NCBI GenBank assembly: GCA_012729475.1
Contig: JAAYDB010000029.1
Location: 1 to 39,287, forward strand
Length of the DNA stretch: 39,287 nt
Origin: Bacteroidota bacterium
GTDB lineage: Bacteria > Bacteroidota > Bacteroidia > Bacteroidales > VadinHA17
Direction: 5' to 3'
How positions within the stretch are numbered: the first letter of the stretch is position 1; each line of letters begins with the position of its first letter. The notes beneath the pieces were generated by a model, which had not been told where the DNA came from, ran no database searches, and was given only the letters and a program-made list of their open reading frames with translations. Shown here piece by piece: positions 31,488 to 38,689 of the stretch. The position numbers were made by a program, and so were the translations under genes.

Positions 31488-31945
31488 TAAAAACTCCTTT
31501 CTTTATTTAGATTTTCTTTCAAATTACTATCCAATAACTTCTTTAACTCCTCTGGTGTATACAGCTTTCCAAGTTTGGTATGGTCAAAGTCTTCTCGTAA
31601 CAGCCCCCCATAGCTGATAATGGTGTTAATCTGTGCCATCCATTTGCGGGCAGTTTCCTTGTGGTAATCTCTTGGTTCGGGGAGCTTTACCCTTTTGTTA
31701 GAATCCTGGAGTGAGTATTCATAGAAGCGTTCCTTGACTTCTGATACTCGTGGGAAATATTTTAATTCCCCTGCAAGCTCAACCACCCTGACAAAATATT
31801 CTTCGGGGTAATCATAGAGGAATTTCCGCCATAGTGTTACTGTTGACGGCTCAAGTTTGCGGTTATATAATTCCTCGAAAGTGTTAATCATAATCTTAAA
31901 CTTTGCCTCTTTAGATTGTCTTTGCTGATTAAGCTGTAAATTCAT
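31487..31945 (-). CDS. Putative replicative helicase loader (G39P-like)
   Basis: 152 aa. N-terminal helical pattern MINTFEELYNRKLE, VTLWRKFLYDYPEEYFVRVVEL and KYFPRVSEVKERF resembles the SPP1 G39P helicase loader/inhibitor family (W..L.dyP.e....a......fPP...E). The C-terminal part is charged and probably binds helicase. It follows a lambda-O-like initiator and methyltransferase in one operon, the expected place for a loader. No DnaB-type helicase is encoded, so the host helicase would be recruited. Similarity is weak; call is inference. Confidence 0.6.
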   Translation of the reverse strand: MNLQLNQQRQSKEAKFKIMINTFEELYNRKLEPSTVTLWRKFLYDYPEEYFVRVVELAGELKYFPRVSEVKERFYEYSLQDSNKRVKLPEPRDYHKETARKWMAQINTIISYGGLLREDFDHTKLGKLYTPEELKKLLDSNLKENLNKERSF

Positions 31946-31949
31946 ACTC

Positions 31950-32759
31950 CTACCCCCTGTTTATGGTAAGTAATCCCATTTGAATATTTTTTAATATTTT
32001 TTCCTTTGCGTCTTTATAAACAAACCTGTCAATTTCAAATCCATAACTATTCCTATTCAGTTCAGCTGCTGCCCTTAATGTTGTTCCGCTTCCAGCAACA
32101 GGATCAATAACTACATCCCCAACATCTGTAAATAAACTTATTAATGTTTTGAGTAATGGAACAGGCTTTTGTGTTGGATGTATTTTTACCGTTTTATTAT
32201 CCCGAGGCCACTTCATCCAATTAAATATCATTCTTTTGTTATTATTGAATTTAGGCAACTTATCTCTATATAAAACTATTGCGTGTTCTGTTGCTCCAAC
32301 TATCCTCATATTTGCCTTCAATACTTGAGGGCTATAGTCTTTAATGAAAAATAAGGGGTAGCTATTAGCAAATCCATGTTTTTTGCCTACCTCAATCAAT
32401 GTTGGTATTTGCTCAAACGAACAAAATACTATCATTGCCGGAGCTTTATTTTTTTCTTTAGGCTCTTTAATTAACAAAGTGCTGCAAAAGTGCATATACT
32501 CATATAGGTTAAAATTCTTATCACTATTAAAGAATTGTTTACCTGCCATATCGCTTTCACCGTTTTTATTGTCGCCGTCAATATACCATTGCGGACTGCT
32601 TCCATAAGCGTTTATGCCAATGTTATAGGGTATATCTGCTATAACTAACTGTGCTTTTGGAATGTTATATTTTTTATAGTTTTGAAAATTATCGTGATAA
32701 AGTTCTGTTTTTATTTTAAGTTGTCTATCCTTATTTTCCTTTGCGGTCTGTAAATTCAT
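31950..32759 (-). CDS. DNA methyltransferase, N6-adenine / N4-cytosine type (beta class)
   Basis: 269 aa from the ATG behind AGGAGATAGT. Catalytic motif ADIPYNIG (41-48, DIPY in place of the usual DPPY) is followed by HPTQKP (194-199) and DPVAGSGTT (219-227), the SAM-binding motif; this order marks a beta-class enzyme. Orphan: no restriction enzyme nearby. Likely protects phage DNA against host restriction or marks replicated DNA. Target cannot be read. Overlaps the initiator gene end, so co-expressed with replication. Confidence 0.85.
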   Translation of the reverse strand: MNLQTAKENKDRQLKIKTELYHDNFQNYKKYNIPKAQLVIADIPYNIGINAYGSSPQWYIDGDNKNGESDMAGKQFFNSDKNFNLYEYMHFCSTLLIKEPKEKNKAPAMIVFCSFEQIPTLIEVGKKHGFANSYPLFFIKDYSPQVLKANMRIVGATEHAIVLYRDKLPKFNNNKRMIFNWMKWPRDNKTVKIHPTQKPVPLLKTLISLFTDVGDVVIDPVAGSGTTLRAAAELNRNSYGFEIDRFVYKDAKEKILKNIQMGLLTINRG

Positions 32760-32760
32760 A

Positions 32761-33486
32761 CTATCTCCTATCATTCATTACTTTCTCCATAAACTGCTCA
32801 TAGCCATTTTGGCTGTTATTAACAATTTTTTCCTTTTTCAAGTGGTATACATCCTGCCAGCAGTGAAAAATTGATTGTTCCATAATTTTAATTTGAGTAT
32901 CAATATCAGGACTTAATTTTTCCAATCTGGTTATTAACATAGACTCTGCTTTATCGGTCATTGGCTTCTTGATTTTATTCCTCATGGTTTTAAAATTTTT
33001 AAGGGTTTTGATAAACACATCGCCCTTTCTTTTGTATAGTTTCTTTTGTATAGTTTCTTTCTTTTCTTTTGTGTGTACCTGTTTGGGTAACAATTTTGTA
33101 CCTATTTGGGTAACTTTGTGTACCTGTTTAGGTAACTTTGTGTCCTGAATAGGTAACTTTTTTTCAGTTTTTTTTGTTACCTGTTTAGGTAACTTTTGCC
33201 ATTTTTCATAGTCTTTTTGAAACGATAATTTTTTCCCGTTTTTAACCAACATATTCCTATCCAATAATTTTTTGATAGTCCTGCTGACATGACTTCTGGC
33301 AATATCGGTCATCTCTGAAATTTGGGTTGTTGTAATCCAATCCTCTGTCTTATTCCAGCCATAGGTTTTCCGAAATATGGCAAATATAATTTGTATCTCA
33401 TAACTTGAAAAATAGGTTTTTGCCATAACCTCTAATAATTCATTTGCTATAGATGTATGTCCGTTTTCCTTTTGTGGATTTGCCAT
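32761..33486 (-). CDS. Replication initiator (lambda O-like), origin inside the gene
   Basis: 241 aa. The N-terminal block ENGHTSIANELLEVMAKTYF (7-26) and IIFAIFRKTYGWNK (33-46), then winged helix ITTTQISEMTDIARSHVSRTI (51-71), is the phage replication protein O N-terminal domain. The middle (about 95-140) is a Lys/Gln/Pro linker with repeats LPKQV and LPIQ encoded by the iterons. The C-terminal third (about 155-241) is helical and would contact the helicase loader. O-family proteins bind origin iterons and recruit DnaB through the loader, and the origin lies within the gene itself. Confidence 0.85.
   Translation of the reverse strand: MANPQKENGHTSIANELLEVMAKTYFSSYEIQIIFAIFRKTYGWNKTEDWITTTQISEMTDIARSHVSRTIKKLLDRNMLVKNGKKLSFQKDYEKWQKLPKQVTKKTEKKLPIQDTKLPKQVHKVTQIGTKLLPKQVHTKEKKETIQKKLYKRKGDVFIKTLKNFKTMRNKIKKPMTDKAESMLITRLEKLSPDIDTQIKIMEQSIFHCWQDVYHLKKEKIVNNSQNGYEQFMEKVMNDRR
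33000..33193. other. Replication origin candidate: five iterons beside an AT/pyrimidine tract
   Basis: Five copies of TACCTGTTTRGGTAAC-like iterons at 33076-33091, 33099-33114, 33121-33136, 33143-33157 (one base shorter) and 33178-33193; first-to-first spacing is 23, 22, 21-22 and 35-36 bases. Each is a near-palindrome GTTACCT-N4-AGGTAAC. Next to them lies a tandem 14-base repeat CTTTTGTATAGTTT (33029-33042, 33043-33056) and a pyrimidine tract up to 33072, a likely melting region. Same arrangement as lambda ori inside gene O. Confidence 0.8.
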
Positions 33487-33489
33487 CCC

Positions 33490-33717
33490 CTACCCCTTAA
33501 CCTTCTCCATTATCTTCTTCGTATCGCATAACATATCGAGCTTATTCAAATATAATGTTTGCCTGTATTTTTTCAAAGTCCAGTAGTCGCCTAAATTGAT
33601 TACCCCGAACTCCTTTAAACCCCTTATATAGCCTTTAACCTCATAATAGGCATCCATTAGGTTGTGATTTTCGTTATATATCGTGTCTATCCGTTTTTTA
33701 ACTTGTGATAAAATCAT
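33490..33717 (-). CDS. Small early protein, 75 aa, unknown
   Basis: Charged helical protein (KKRIDTIYNENHNLMDAYYEVKGYIRG) just upstream of the initiator gene. No motif. Kept because spacing to its neighbours and ORF density support a real gene. Confidence 0.6.
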   Translation of the reverse strand: MILSQVKKRIDTIYNENHNLMDAYYEVKGYIRGLKEFGVINLGDYWTLKKYRQTLYLNKLDMLCDTKKIMEKVKG

Positions 33718-33726
33718 TGATCCCCC

Positions 33727-33951
33727 CTATTCATTCGGTTCATATATATAATTCCCCTTATCATCAAGCCCTGTACATTTAAAGTCCTGTTTGCCCTTCA
33801 GCTCTGCCAATTCCTTCCATAGCTTGCAGTTTTCCTCGTGGAGGTCTTTGAGGGAGTCTATACAATGTCCCATAAAATCACGAACAAAAACATATCTCTC
33901 CCGTAGTTTATATTCTTTTAATATCTTTTCCATTTCCTCGATATTAGTCAT
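33727..33951 (-). CDS. Small early coiled-coil protein, 74 aa
   Basis: Starts at ATG (MTNIEEMEKIL) behind AAGGAGGCAGAAA; longer upstream codons lie in the preceding gene. Helical with HEENCKLWKELAELKGKQ heptads and a short beta tail (GLDDKGNYIYEPNE). The opening MTN resembles the start of the 80-aa gene at 30704. Function unknown. Confidence 0.65.
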   Translation of the reverse strand: MTNIEEMEKILKEYKLRERYVFVRDFMGHCIDSLKDLHEENCKLWKELAELKGKQDFKCTGLDDKGNYIYEPNE

Positions 33952-34159
33952 TTTCTGCCTCCTTATAATCATCATTCGTTGATATACTCATTAAACTCAA
34001 TATTTTTTCTATGGCAATTTTTAGGTTATATCTTGCCATTTCAATATCACTATCAAATTTTTTGTTTATTGAGTATTTATTTTTTATCCCTGATAGATTA
34101 TTATCTGCTTTTGTAATTATATTTAATGTTTCATTTAACTTATTAAAACTTGTTTTCAT
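33944..34159 (-). CDS. Small early protein, 71 aa, unknown
   Basis: Amphipathic helical protein (MKTSFNKLNETLNIITKADN) with no Cys or motif; its end overlaps the start of the next gene by eight bases, consistent with translational coupling. Confidence 0.55.
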   Translation of the reverse strand: MKTSFNKLNETLNIITKADNNLSGIKNKYSINKKFDSDIEMARYNLKIAIEKILSLMSISTNDDYKEAEND

Positions 34160-34170
34160 TCCCCACCTCC

Positions 34171-34386
34171 TTACTTATCTCCATACATAACTTCCATTCC
34201 ATAATCAATATCTGCCCAACTTCTGGCATCTTCAAAAGCATCTTTGTTTGCCTTTAATTTTATGTAGATACCTTCAATTTCTCTTAATGTTATTTCTTTA
34301 AATTTTATGTTTTTTCCCTTAATTCTTCTGTGTTCTCTTTTTACTAACTTTAAAAGTAAATCAGTTTCATTTTCTGTAAAATTCAT
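34171..34386 (-). CDS. Small early protein, 71 aa, unknown
   Basis: Basic helical start (MNFTENETDLLLKLVKREHRRIKGKN), then acidic end (DARSWADIDYGMEVMYGDK). Overlaps the stop of the upstream gene by four bases (ATGA). No family recognised. Confidence 0.6.
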   Translation of the reverse strand: MNFTENETDLLLKLVKREHRRIKGKNIKFKEITLREIEGIYIKLKANKDAFEDARSWADIDYGMEVMYGDK

Positions 34387-34766
34387 TCCCCGCCTCCAAG
34401 ATATTTTAGCTCTAATCCCTTAATTGTTTTTACCCAATCCTCTGGCGTTTCAAGACCTGTTGTGTATCCATCAATATGATATTTATTATTAAGTTTTGCT
34501 AATTTTGATATTCTTTCCCACATCCCCCTATACGCCTCATTTTCTTTTCTACACGCCTCATTAATCCCTTCCAGTTCCCATTTGTCTTTTCTCAGGGCTT
34601 TATTTTCTTTCTTCAGCTTCTTATTTTCGGCTTCAAGGGATTTGAGTAAATTAGAGATAGCCCTGCTTTGCTTATAAAAATCATTATCAGGTTTAACATC
34701 AGGCATAGAGCAGTAATACACATCATCAGCCCATTCGAACCATTTAATAGCTTCCTTAACTTCCAT
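34383..34766 (-). CDS. Early coiled-coil protein, 127 aa
   Basis: GGGAGGAAATAA before ATG. Starts with an acidic helix (EAIKWFEWADDVYY), then a strong coiled coil (about 44-77, LEAENKKLKKENKALRKDK), then a short C-terminal domain (YHIDGYTTGLETPEDW). No enzyme motif. Possibly a structural or regulatory oligomer. Confidence 0.65.
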   Translation of the reverse strand: MEVKEAIKWFEWADDVYYCSMPDVKPDNDFYKQSRAISNLLKSLEAENKKLKKENKALRKDKWELEGINEACRKENEAYRGMWERISKLAKLNNKYHIDGYTTGLETPEDWVKTIKGLELKYLGGGE

Positions 34767-34791
34767 TTATTTCCTCCCATTCCTTCTTTCC

Positions 34792-34816
34792 GGGGCAGCC
34801 CTTTATCGACTGCCCC
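34792..34816. other. Hairpin GGGGCAG/CTGCCCC in the 34767-34923 gap
   Basis: Seven-bp perfect stem, 11-base loop. The surrounding 157-base gap has AGGAGG then ATG-AAA-CAA-ACC-AAC-TGA, a five-codon frame; after the stop the same frame reads on as a hydrophobic stretch (LIALVIVIVLGAVDKGLP), suggesting a decayed small membrane gene. Nothing else is seen in the gap. Confidence 0.5.
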
Positions 34817-34923
34817 TAACACAATTACTATTACTAATGCTATTAAATCTGCATCACAGGTTAGATATATTCAGTTGGTTTGTTTCATAGGCTGTCCTCC
34901 TAAATTAGTTGCTATTAGCAATA

Positions 34924-35142
34924 TTAAGCGTTATATATATTAGTAGTATTAGTATCACTATTGATACTTTTTAGACTATACAATACTTCCCCCTGCCTAT
35001 AAGTGCCATTCTTCTCAAGCTCATCAATCACATTTACAGCCTTGTTTTCGTCAAGTTTGTGTAAATAGGTATCATTTATCACATCTACCAAAATATCGTT
35101 GTAGTAACGGTATATTCGCTTATTTGCTGGTTTCTTGGTCAT
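34924..35142 (-). CDS. Small early protein, 72 aa, unknown
   Basis: Basic head (MTKKPANKRIYRYYND), then VINDTYLHKLDENKAVNVIDELEKNG, a mixed alpha/beta pattern. Its start coincides with the stop of the upstream gene. No family recognised. Confidence 0.6.
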   Translation of the reverse strand: MTKKPANKRIYRYYNDILVDVINDTYLHKLDENKAVNVIDELEKNGTYRQGEVLYSLKSINSDTNTTNIYNA

Positions 35143-35534
35143 TATACTTTACCTATTCTTAATTTTTTGGATAATTCTTTTACAACATCTTCGTGCATTT
35201 TATTGGCAAGTTTATCTGTATGTTTGTTTAACTCATTTATAGCCCATTGACTATTAAAGTATATTTCCTTGCTTACATCTGCATCGTGATAATAATCATC
35301 ATTAGGTTTTGAATAAAAAGCCATAGTTTCATAAAATCTATTTGCCCCTATTTCTTGTTCCCATTTTTCTAATTTCCTATTGTTCTCCATTTTGTGTTGT
35401 GGCCAGTAATTTCCAACAGTTGAAACAACTATTTTTATATCACCATATTCTAACAAGGTATTTCTTCTAAATTTGCAATCATAGGAACAACAAAAATGTC
35501 CTGCCCAACCTCTTTCAGTCCTTTTTACTTTCAT
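35142..35534 (-). CDS. Conserved phage protein of unknown function, 130 aa
   Basis: The N-terminus MKVKRTERGWAGHFCCSYDCKFRRNTLLEYGDIKIVVSTVG is a pattern I recognise from replication regions of other phages and mobile elements; two CxxxC-type Cys (15, 16, 20) may bind metal. The middle has FYETMAFY and a Tyr/Asp cluster (PNDDYYHDAD). Next to the annealing protein, so possibly recombination-linked. Confidence 0.65.
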   Translation of the reverse strand: MKVKRTERGWAGHFCCSYDCKFRRNTLLEYGDIKIVVSTVGNYWPQHKMENNRKLEKWEQEIGANRFYETMAFYSKPNDDYYHDADVSKEIYFNSQWAINELNKHTDKLANKMHEDVVKELSKKLRIGKV

Positions 35535-35556
35535 ATCATCTTATCCTTTCTTCAGG

Positions 35557-35622
35557 GGACGGCCAGTCCGTCCATAACCAACCGCCCCCATCAATAAGAG
35601 CTGGGTCGATCAGCTCTTATTG
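35557..35622 (-). other. Two tandem hairpins at the 3' end of the annealing-protein gene
   Basis: First: CAATAAGAGCTG/CAGCTCTTATTG (35592-35603/35611-35622), a perfect 12-bp stem with a 7-base loop, containing the stop codon of the annealing-protein gene. Second: GGACGG/CCGTCC (35557-35562/35568-35573). There is no T-run after either, so they look like RNA processing or stability elements rather than terminators. Confidence 0.6.
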
Positions 35623-36599
35623 GCTACCTTTTCATTAAACATAGCAGGATCAAAATCGGTATTGCCTTCTTCCATACCCTCTGCAACTTCCTGGTCTATC
35701 TGTGTGCTTTCCTCATTTTCCCTTTTATCTCTTTCCCCTTCTATGCCCTTTTTATTATCACCAATCCACCAGCCTATTATTTCACTTGCCTTGCTACGGT
35801 CTAATTTGCCTTCACTATAAAGTTTCTGAATCTTATCTACTTCCTTTTTCTGTATCAGATGTGATTCAACTATGCCCTTTTTATGCTCTCCGTCCTTGTC
35901 ATAGCCAAATATCATATCAAGCTGTTTTTGTGTTGCAGGCTTGGTGTTGGTGGGTTTGGTAGTAGTATGATTATTGCCATTATTACCTTCAGACTCTACG
36001 TTATTGTTTGCATAATAATCTGGATTATCTTCAATGTCCTGTGTAAATATATCTGATAGACTGGCAATAAATAATGATACGTCTACCAATGCTCTCTTTT
36101 TAGCCATTTTAAGGATAGTATTTACCTGTGTAGCCATATCATCATTTGGTACTTTATACACCTTATAAGGTTTGCCATTTTTACTTATTCTGGTCTTACT
36201 AACCAAGTTTTCTTTTTTTAGGTTTGAAGGTATATCACTTTCAAAAACCCATCTGTAACGATATTTATCTTCCCAACTATTACAACTGCCTATACCTTGT
36301 GCTATTTCTTCATCACCATAAAAGATACGAGCTTTAATCTTGTAGAAAAATAATCCCTTTTCAAAATCTTCAACTTCACTTAACACATCAAAAAACGGTT
36401 TAAGGTTAAAAGTCCTTAATATTTTTTCACCACCGGATTTTAATAGTGTTGGTTTTGAGCCACACCCAGGAATAGTTCCATAATCAACTTTCTCAATAAG
36501 GCTATTCTTGATAATATCCTGGAATTGCTTAATTTTAGCCATTGATTTTTCTAATGCCTGTGGTGTTACATTATCTAACAAAATCATTTCATTACTCAT
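35610..36599 (-). CDS. Putative recombination / ssDNA-annealing protein, 329 aa
   Basis: Recognisable phage/plasmid family signature: VDYGTIPGCGSKPTLLKSG (38-56), GIGSCNSWEDKYR (102-114), and MATQVNTILKMAKKRALVDV (155-174) followed by SDIFTQDIED (182-191). The C-terminal part (about 195-329) is low-complexity (NNGNNHTTTKPTNTKP) then a helical SDIFTQ-independent domain ending in acidic residues, like SSB-type tails. It is coupled with a RecB/Cas4-like nuclease upstream, the pairing used by phage exonuclease/annealase systems. Biochemical role is inferred. Confidence 0.65.
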   Translation of the reverse strand: MSNEMILLDNVTPQALEKSMAKIKQFQDIIKNSLIEKVDYGTIPGCGSKPTLLKSGGEKILRTFNLKPFFDVLSEVEDFEKGLFFYKIKARIFYGDEEIAQGIGSCNSWEDKYRYRWVFESDIPSNLKKENLVSKTRISKNGKPYKVYKVPNDDMATQVNTILKMAKKRALVDVSLFIASLSDIFTQDIEDNPDYYANNNVESEGNNGNNHTTTKPTNTKPATQKQLDMIFGYDKDGEHKKGIVESHLIQKKEVDKIQKLYSEGKLDRSKASEIIGWWIGDNKKGIEGERDKRENEESTQIDQEVAEGMEEGNTDFDPAMFNEKVANKS

Positions 36600-36612
36600 C
36601 TTAAATTACCTC

Positions 36613-37281
36613 CTATTTATATTTATTTTTTAATTCTCTCTGTAAGTGATAAACTTCTGTTAATTTCAAAAATATTTTAGTTTCATCTTCCAGGTCTATT
36701 CTTTCCTTAACTTCAAACCCCTCTGTTTCATCTCTGCCTAATCGGAGTATTATATATCGCTTAGTTTCGTATTTGTTCTCTGTTAATAATTCCCTGTATC
36801 CCCCAAGTTGATAAAAATATTCATTATAGATAGCTTTTCCTGTCTTAAAATCAAGCAAGGTCAATATTCCATCTAAGTTACAATAGCAGTCCATAGTCCC
36901 GCCATATCTGTGTTTTTCAGAAATTAAAGGCTCTTCTATTAGAATAGGTTTAATATCATGTTCATCTTCCCATTCCAGGTATTTAAGAAAACAAGTTTCA
37001 GCTAAATCAATCTGCTTTTCGGTGTAACCAGATGTGTCTAACTCCTCACCTTTTAGATGACACATAACCATCTCATGTGCTAATGTTCCTATGTCTGCCT
37101 TGTCATCTCTATACTTCTTATAATCAATCCCTTTAGTGCCTAAATCCCAAGCCCAGTGGATCAACGCAGGTTTGCCTAAAATTCCCAATACTGTTGTAAC
37201 TCCAGGAACTCTTACTCCATCTTTAGTCTTATAGACTGTATGCACCTTGACTGATTTTCCGTTCTTTACTGCTGTTCCCAT
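36613..37281 (-). CDS. PD-(D/E)XK exonuclease, RecB/Cas4-like
   Basis: 222 aa from the ATG eight bases after GGAGG (MGTAVKNG); two earlier in-frame starts sit in the ribosome site. Catalytic set: GTLAHE (65-70), Glu116/117, RYGGTMD (125-131, Asp131), LLDFKTGK (142-149; Asp144, Lys146) and YQLGGY (157-162). No Cys cluster of true Cas4, so a RecB-type single-domain exonuclease. Probably degrades ends to make ssDNA for the neighbouring annealing protein. Confidence 0.85.
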   Translation of the reverse strand: MGTAVKNGKSVKVHTVYKTKDGVRVPGVTTVLGILGKPALIHWAWDLGTKGIDYKKYRDDKADIGTLAHEMVMCHLKGEELDTSGYTEKQIDLAETCFLKYLEWEDEHDIKPILIEEPLISEKHRYGGTMDCYCNLDGILTLLDFKTGKAIYNEYFYQLGGYRELLTENKYETKRYIILRLGRDETEGFEVKERIDLEDETKIFLKLTEVYHLQRELKNKYK

Positions 37282-37444
37282 TACCATTACCTCCAATTAT
37301 TTTTTTTAATAAACTTTCGCCTCTTTTAAAATCTCTCGGTGTTAAAAATGGTTTAGTAGCTCTTATCTCGTAAATTTTTTTAGCTGTTTCATAGTCAATT
37401 TGATATTCTCTCATCATGCCCCTTGCCAGTACTCTAATACTCAT
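37229..37444 (-). CDS. Small basic protein, 71 aa
   Basis: GGAGGTTAAGTT before ATG. MSIRVLARGMMREYQIDYETAKKIYEIRATKPFLTPRDF has a helix-hairpin-helix look (KIYEIRATKPF), followed by a Gly/Asn-rich basic tail. Overlaps the exonuclease start by about 53 bases. Might be a DNA-binding accessory of the nuclease. Confidence 0.6.
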   Translation of the reverse strand: MSIRVLARGMMREYQIDYETAKKIYEIRATKPFLTPRDFKRGESLLKKIIGGNGNGNSSKERKISQGAYSL

Positions 37445-37468
37445 AACTTAACCTCCATTAAATTATTT

Positions 37469-37663
37469 TTATAGGTCATCTTCCTTAAGTCTTTGATACA
37501 AGTTATCTGCATACATAAGCATTTTTTCCTTCTCGGTAGGTTCCTCGTCAACTTCCCAGTCAAATTTATGTTCATCACAAACTGTTGTCCATATTGAGCC
37601 TTTACAGTCGTCAGCAAAAGCACAGTTTAGACAGCTTCTATTTTCAGATAATGCAGTTTTCAT
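37469..37663 (-). CDS. Small Cys-rich (zinc-knuckle-like) protein, 64 aa
   Basis: Starts MKTALSENRSCLNCAF at the ATG six bases after GGAGG. CxxC (11, 14), then Cys20 and VCDEH give a possible metal site; acidic C-terminus (EEPTEKEKMLMYADNLYQRLKEDD). No known family. Confidence 0.6.
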   Translation of the reverse strand: MKTALSENRSCLNCAFADDCKGSIWTTVCDEHKFDWEVDEEPTEKEKMLMYADNLYQRLKEDDL

Positions 37664-37898
37664 TTTGCACCTCCGTATCATAAATAGCTTTTTTCTCTGT
37701 ATGGTTCAGTTCAAACCAGTCATCGATGTCATACCTTTTCATGAGGATCAATTTTTCCCTGAAGCATAAGTTGGCAAACCACCTGTCATATTTTTTGCTG
37801 TCCTCATTTTTTAATACTGCCCTTGTATAAGCTGTTTCATACCCCTTGTTTTCTTTCTCTAATTCCTCTATCTTTTCAGTCCATTTATTAACTACCAT
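37644..37898 (-). CDS. Small early protein, 84 aa, unknown
   Basis: GGAGGTAGGCAGAG before ATG. Charged helical protein (WTEKIEELEKENKGYETAYTR) with Trp/Asp pattern YDIDDWFELNHTEKKA; its 3' end overlaps the next gene and holds that gene's ribosome site. No family recognised. Confidence 0.6.
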   Translation of the reverse strand: MVVNKWTEKIEELEKENKGYETAYTRAVLKNEDSKKYDRWFANLCFREKLILMKRYDIDDWFELNHTEKKAIYDTEVQNENCII

Positions 37899-37941
37899 CT
37901 CTGCCTACCTCCTCCACACATTAATTTATCCATTATCCTGA

Positions 37942-38022
37942 CTATAAACTTGCACACAGCACAATCAGGAAATAGAATACAAAGCCCAAAATAGCCAACA
38001 AGAAAAGCCCAAAAATAAACAT
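37942..38022 (-). CDS. Tiny membrane protein, 26 aa
   Basis: ATG five bases after GGGAGG, the site lying across the stop of the regulator gene. One hydrophobic helix nearly end to end (FIFGLFLLAILGFVFYFLIV). Its size is below usual calling limits; good ribosome site and absence of another gene in the 126-base gap support it. Function unknown. Confidence 0.5.
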   Translation of the reverse strand: MFIFGLFLLAILGFVFYFLIVLCASL

Positions 38023-38024
38023 AA

Positions 38025-38606
38025 TTACCTCCCATTTCTTTTTACTCCTTTCACCCGGTAGTCAATATTTTCAATTACTCCGAGTTTTTTTAATTCTGAA
38101 ATTCCGTAATGTACTTGGTTTTTAGTTACCCCAAAATAATTTGCAATATCCTTATAAAACATACCCCCTTTAAACATTTCCAATAATTTGTCATTATGCT
38201 CAGTCCAGTCAAAACGTTGTGAACTACACTTATATTCTTTTAGCTTACGGGTATAGTTATAAACGGTAGCTTGTGTAATCTCCAAGTGGTTTGCAATCTG
38301 GTATACCCTGTAGCCCTGTTTGTACATATCGATAATCTTTTGCTTTGTTTCGTCGGTTAATCGTGTCCACCTTTTGTTGATTTCTTTTTTGTCTTTACGG
38401 TTTTTGATTTCGTTTTTGATATACCATTTCCTGTAAGGGCAAGTGCTTTTTTTGACTCCTCTGCAGGTTTTCCATTCTGCACACTCCGAGCAGAATAGAT
38501 GCTGTTCAGCTTTTTTGCCGTAAGCCTTAATTAAGTCATCTACCGTGCAAACCTGTGTGTTGTAGCTTTCTTTTACTTTATCGGTTTCAAGCTGTGTGAT
38601 TTCCAA
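38025..38606 (-). CDS. DNA-binding regulator: zinc knuckle plus two HTH motifs
   Basis: 193 aa, TTG start behind AAAGGGGG. Cys39, 42, 48, 56 (FCSECAEWKTCRG...CPYRKW) form a probable zinc site. Two helix-turn-helix units: about 84-121 (LTDETKQKIIDMYKQGYRVY, then QIANHLEITQATVYNYTRKL), resolvase/sigma-like, and 136-173 (KDIANYFGVTKNQVHYGISEL). First gene after the HNH unit, so a likely early transcription regulator. Confidence 0.75.
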   Translation of the reverse strand: MEITQLETDKVKESYNTQVCTVDDLIKAYGKKAEQHLFCSECAEWKTCRGVKKSTCPYRKWYIKNEIKNRKDKKEINKRWTRLTDETKQKIIDMYKQGYRVYQIANHLEITQATVYNYTRKLKEYKCSSQRFDWTEHNDKLLEMFKGGMFYKDIANYFGVTKNQVHYGISELKKLGVIENIDYRVKGVKRNGR

Positions 38607-38615
38607 ATTAACCCC

Positions 38616-38644
38616 CTTTTACTTTACATAATTATTTTTGACAA
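38616..38644 (-). promoter_or_regulatory. Weak promoter candidate for the early operon
   Basis: Minus strand TTGTCA (38639-38644), 17-base spacer, TAAAAG (38616-38621). The match is partial, but a start is needed because a strong terminator lies directly upstream. Confidence 0.35.
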
Positions 38645-38689
38645 TAAAAAAAACCGAGCCTGCTACCGTTTGGGCAGAGAGTCGGTTTT
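38645..38689 (-). terminator. Rho-independent terminator of the HNH gene
   Basis: Stem AAAACCGA/TCGGTTTT with inner CTGC/GCAG and an intervening loop, then nine T on the minus strand; T-rich also on the plus side, so it may act in both directions. The HNH stop codon lies inside the stem-loop. Confidence 0.85.

Noticed and set aside
34613-34822. Minus-strand 69-aa ORF starting MLGAVDKG
   Set aside because: TTG start without a ribosome site, mostly overlapping the coiled-coil gene in another frame; treated as the remnant of a decayed frame.
34886-34903. TGA read as Trp (alternative code)
   Set aside because: TGA serves as a normal, overlapping stop in several coupled genes (for example 9862 and 29760), so the standard code applies.
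37441-37623. Minus-strand 60-aa ORF overlapping the Cys-rich gene
   Set aside because: Out of frame with a better gene carrying GGAGG and a Cys pattern; no own ribosome site.
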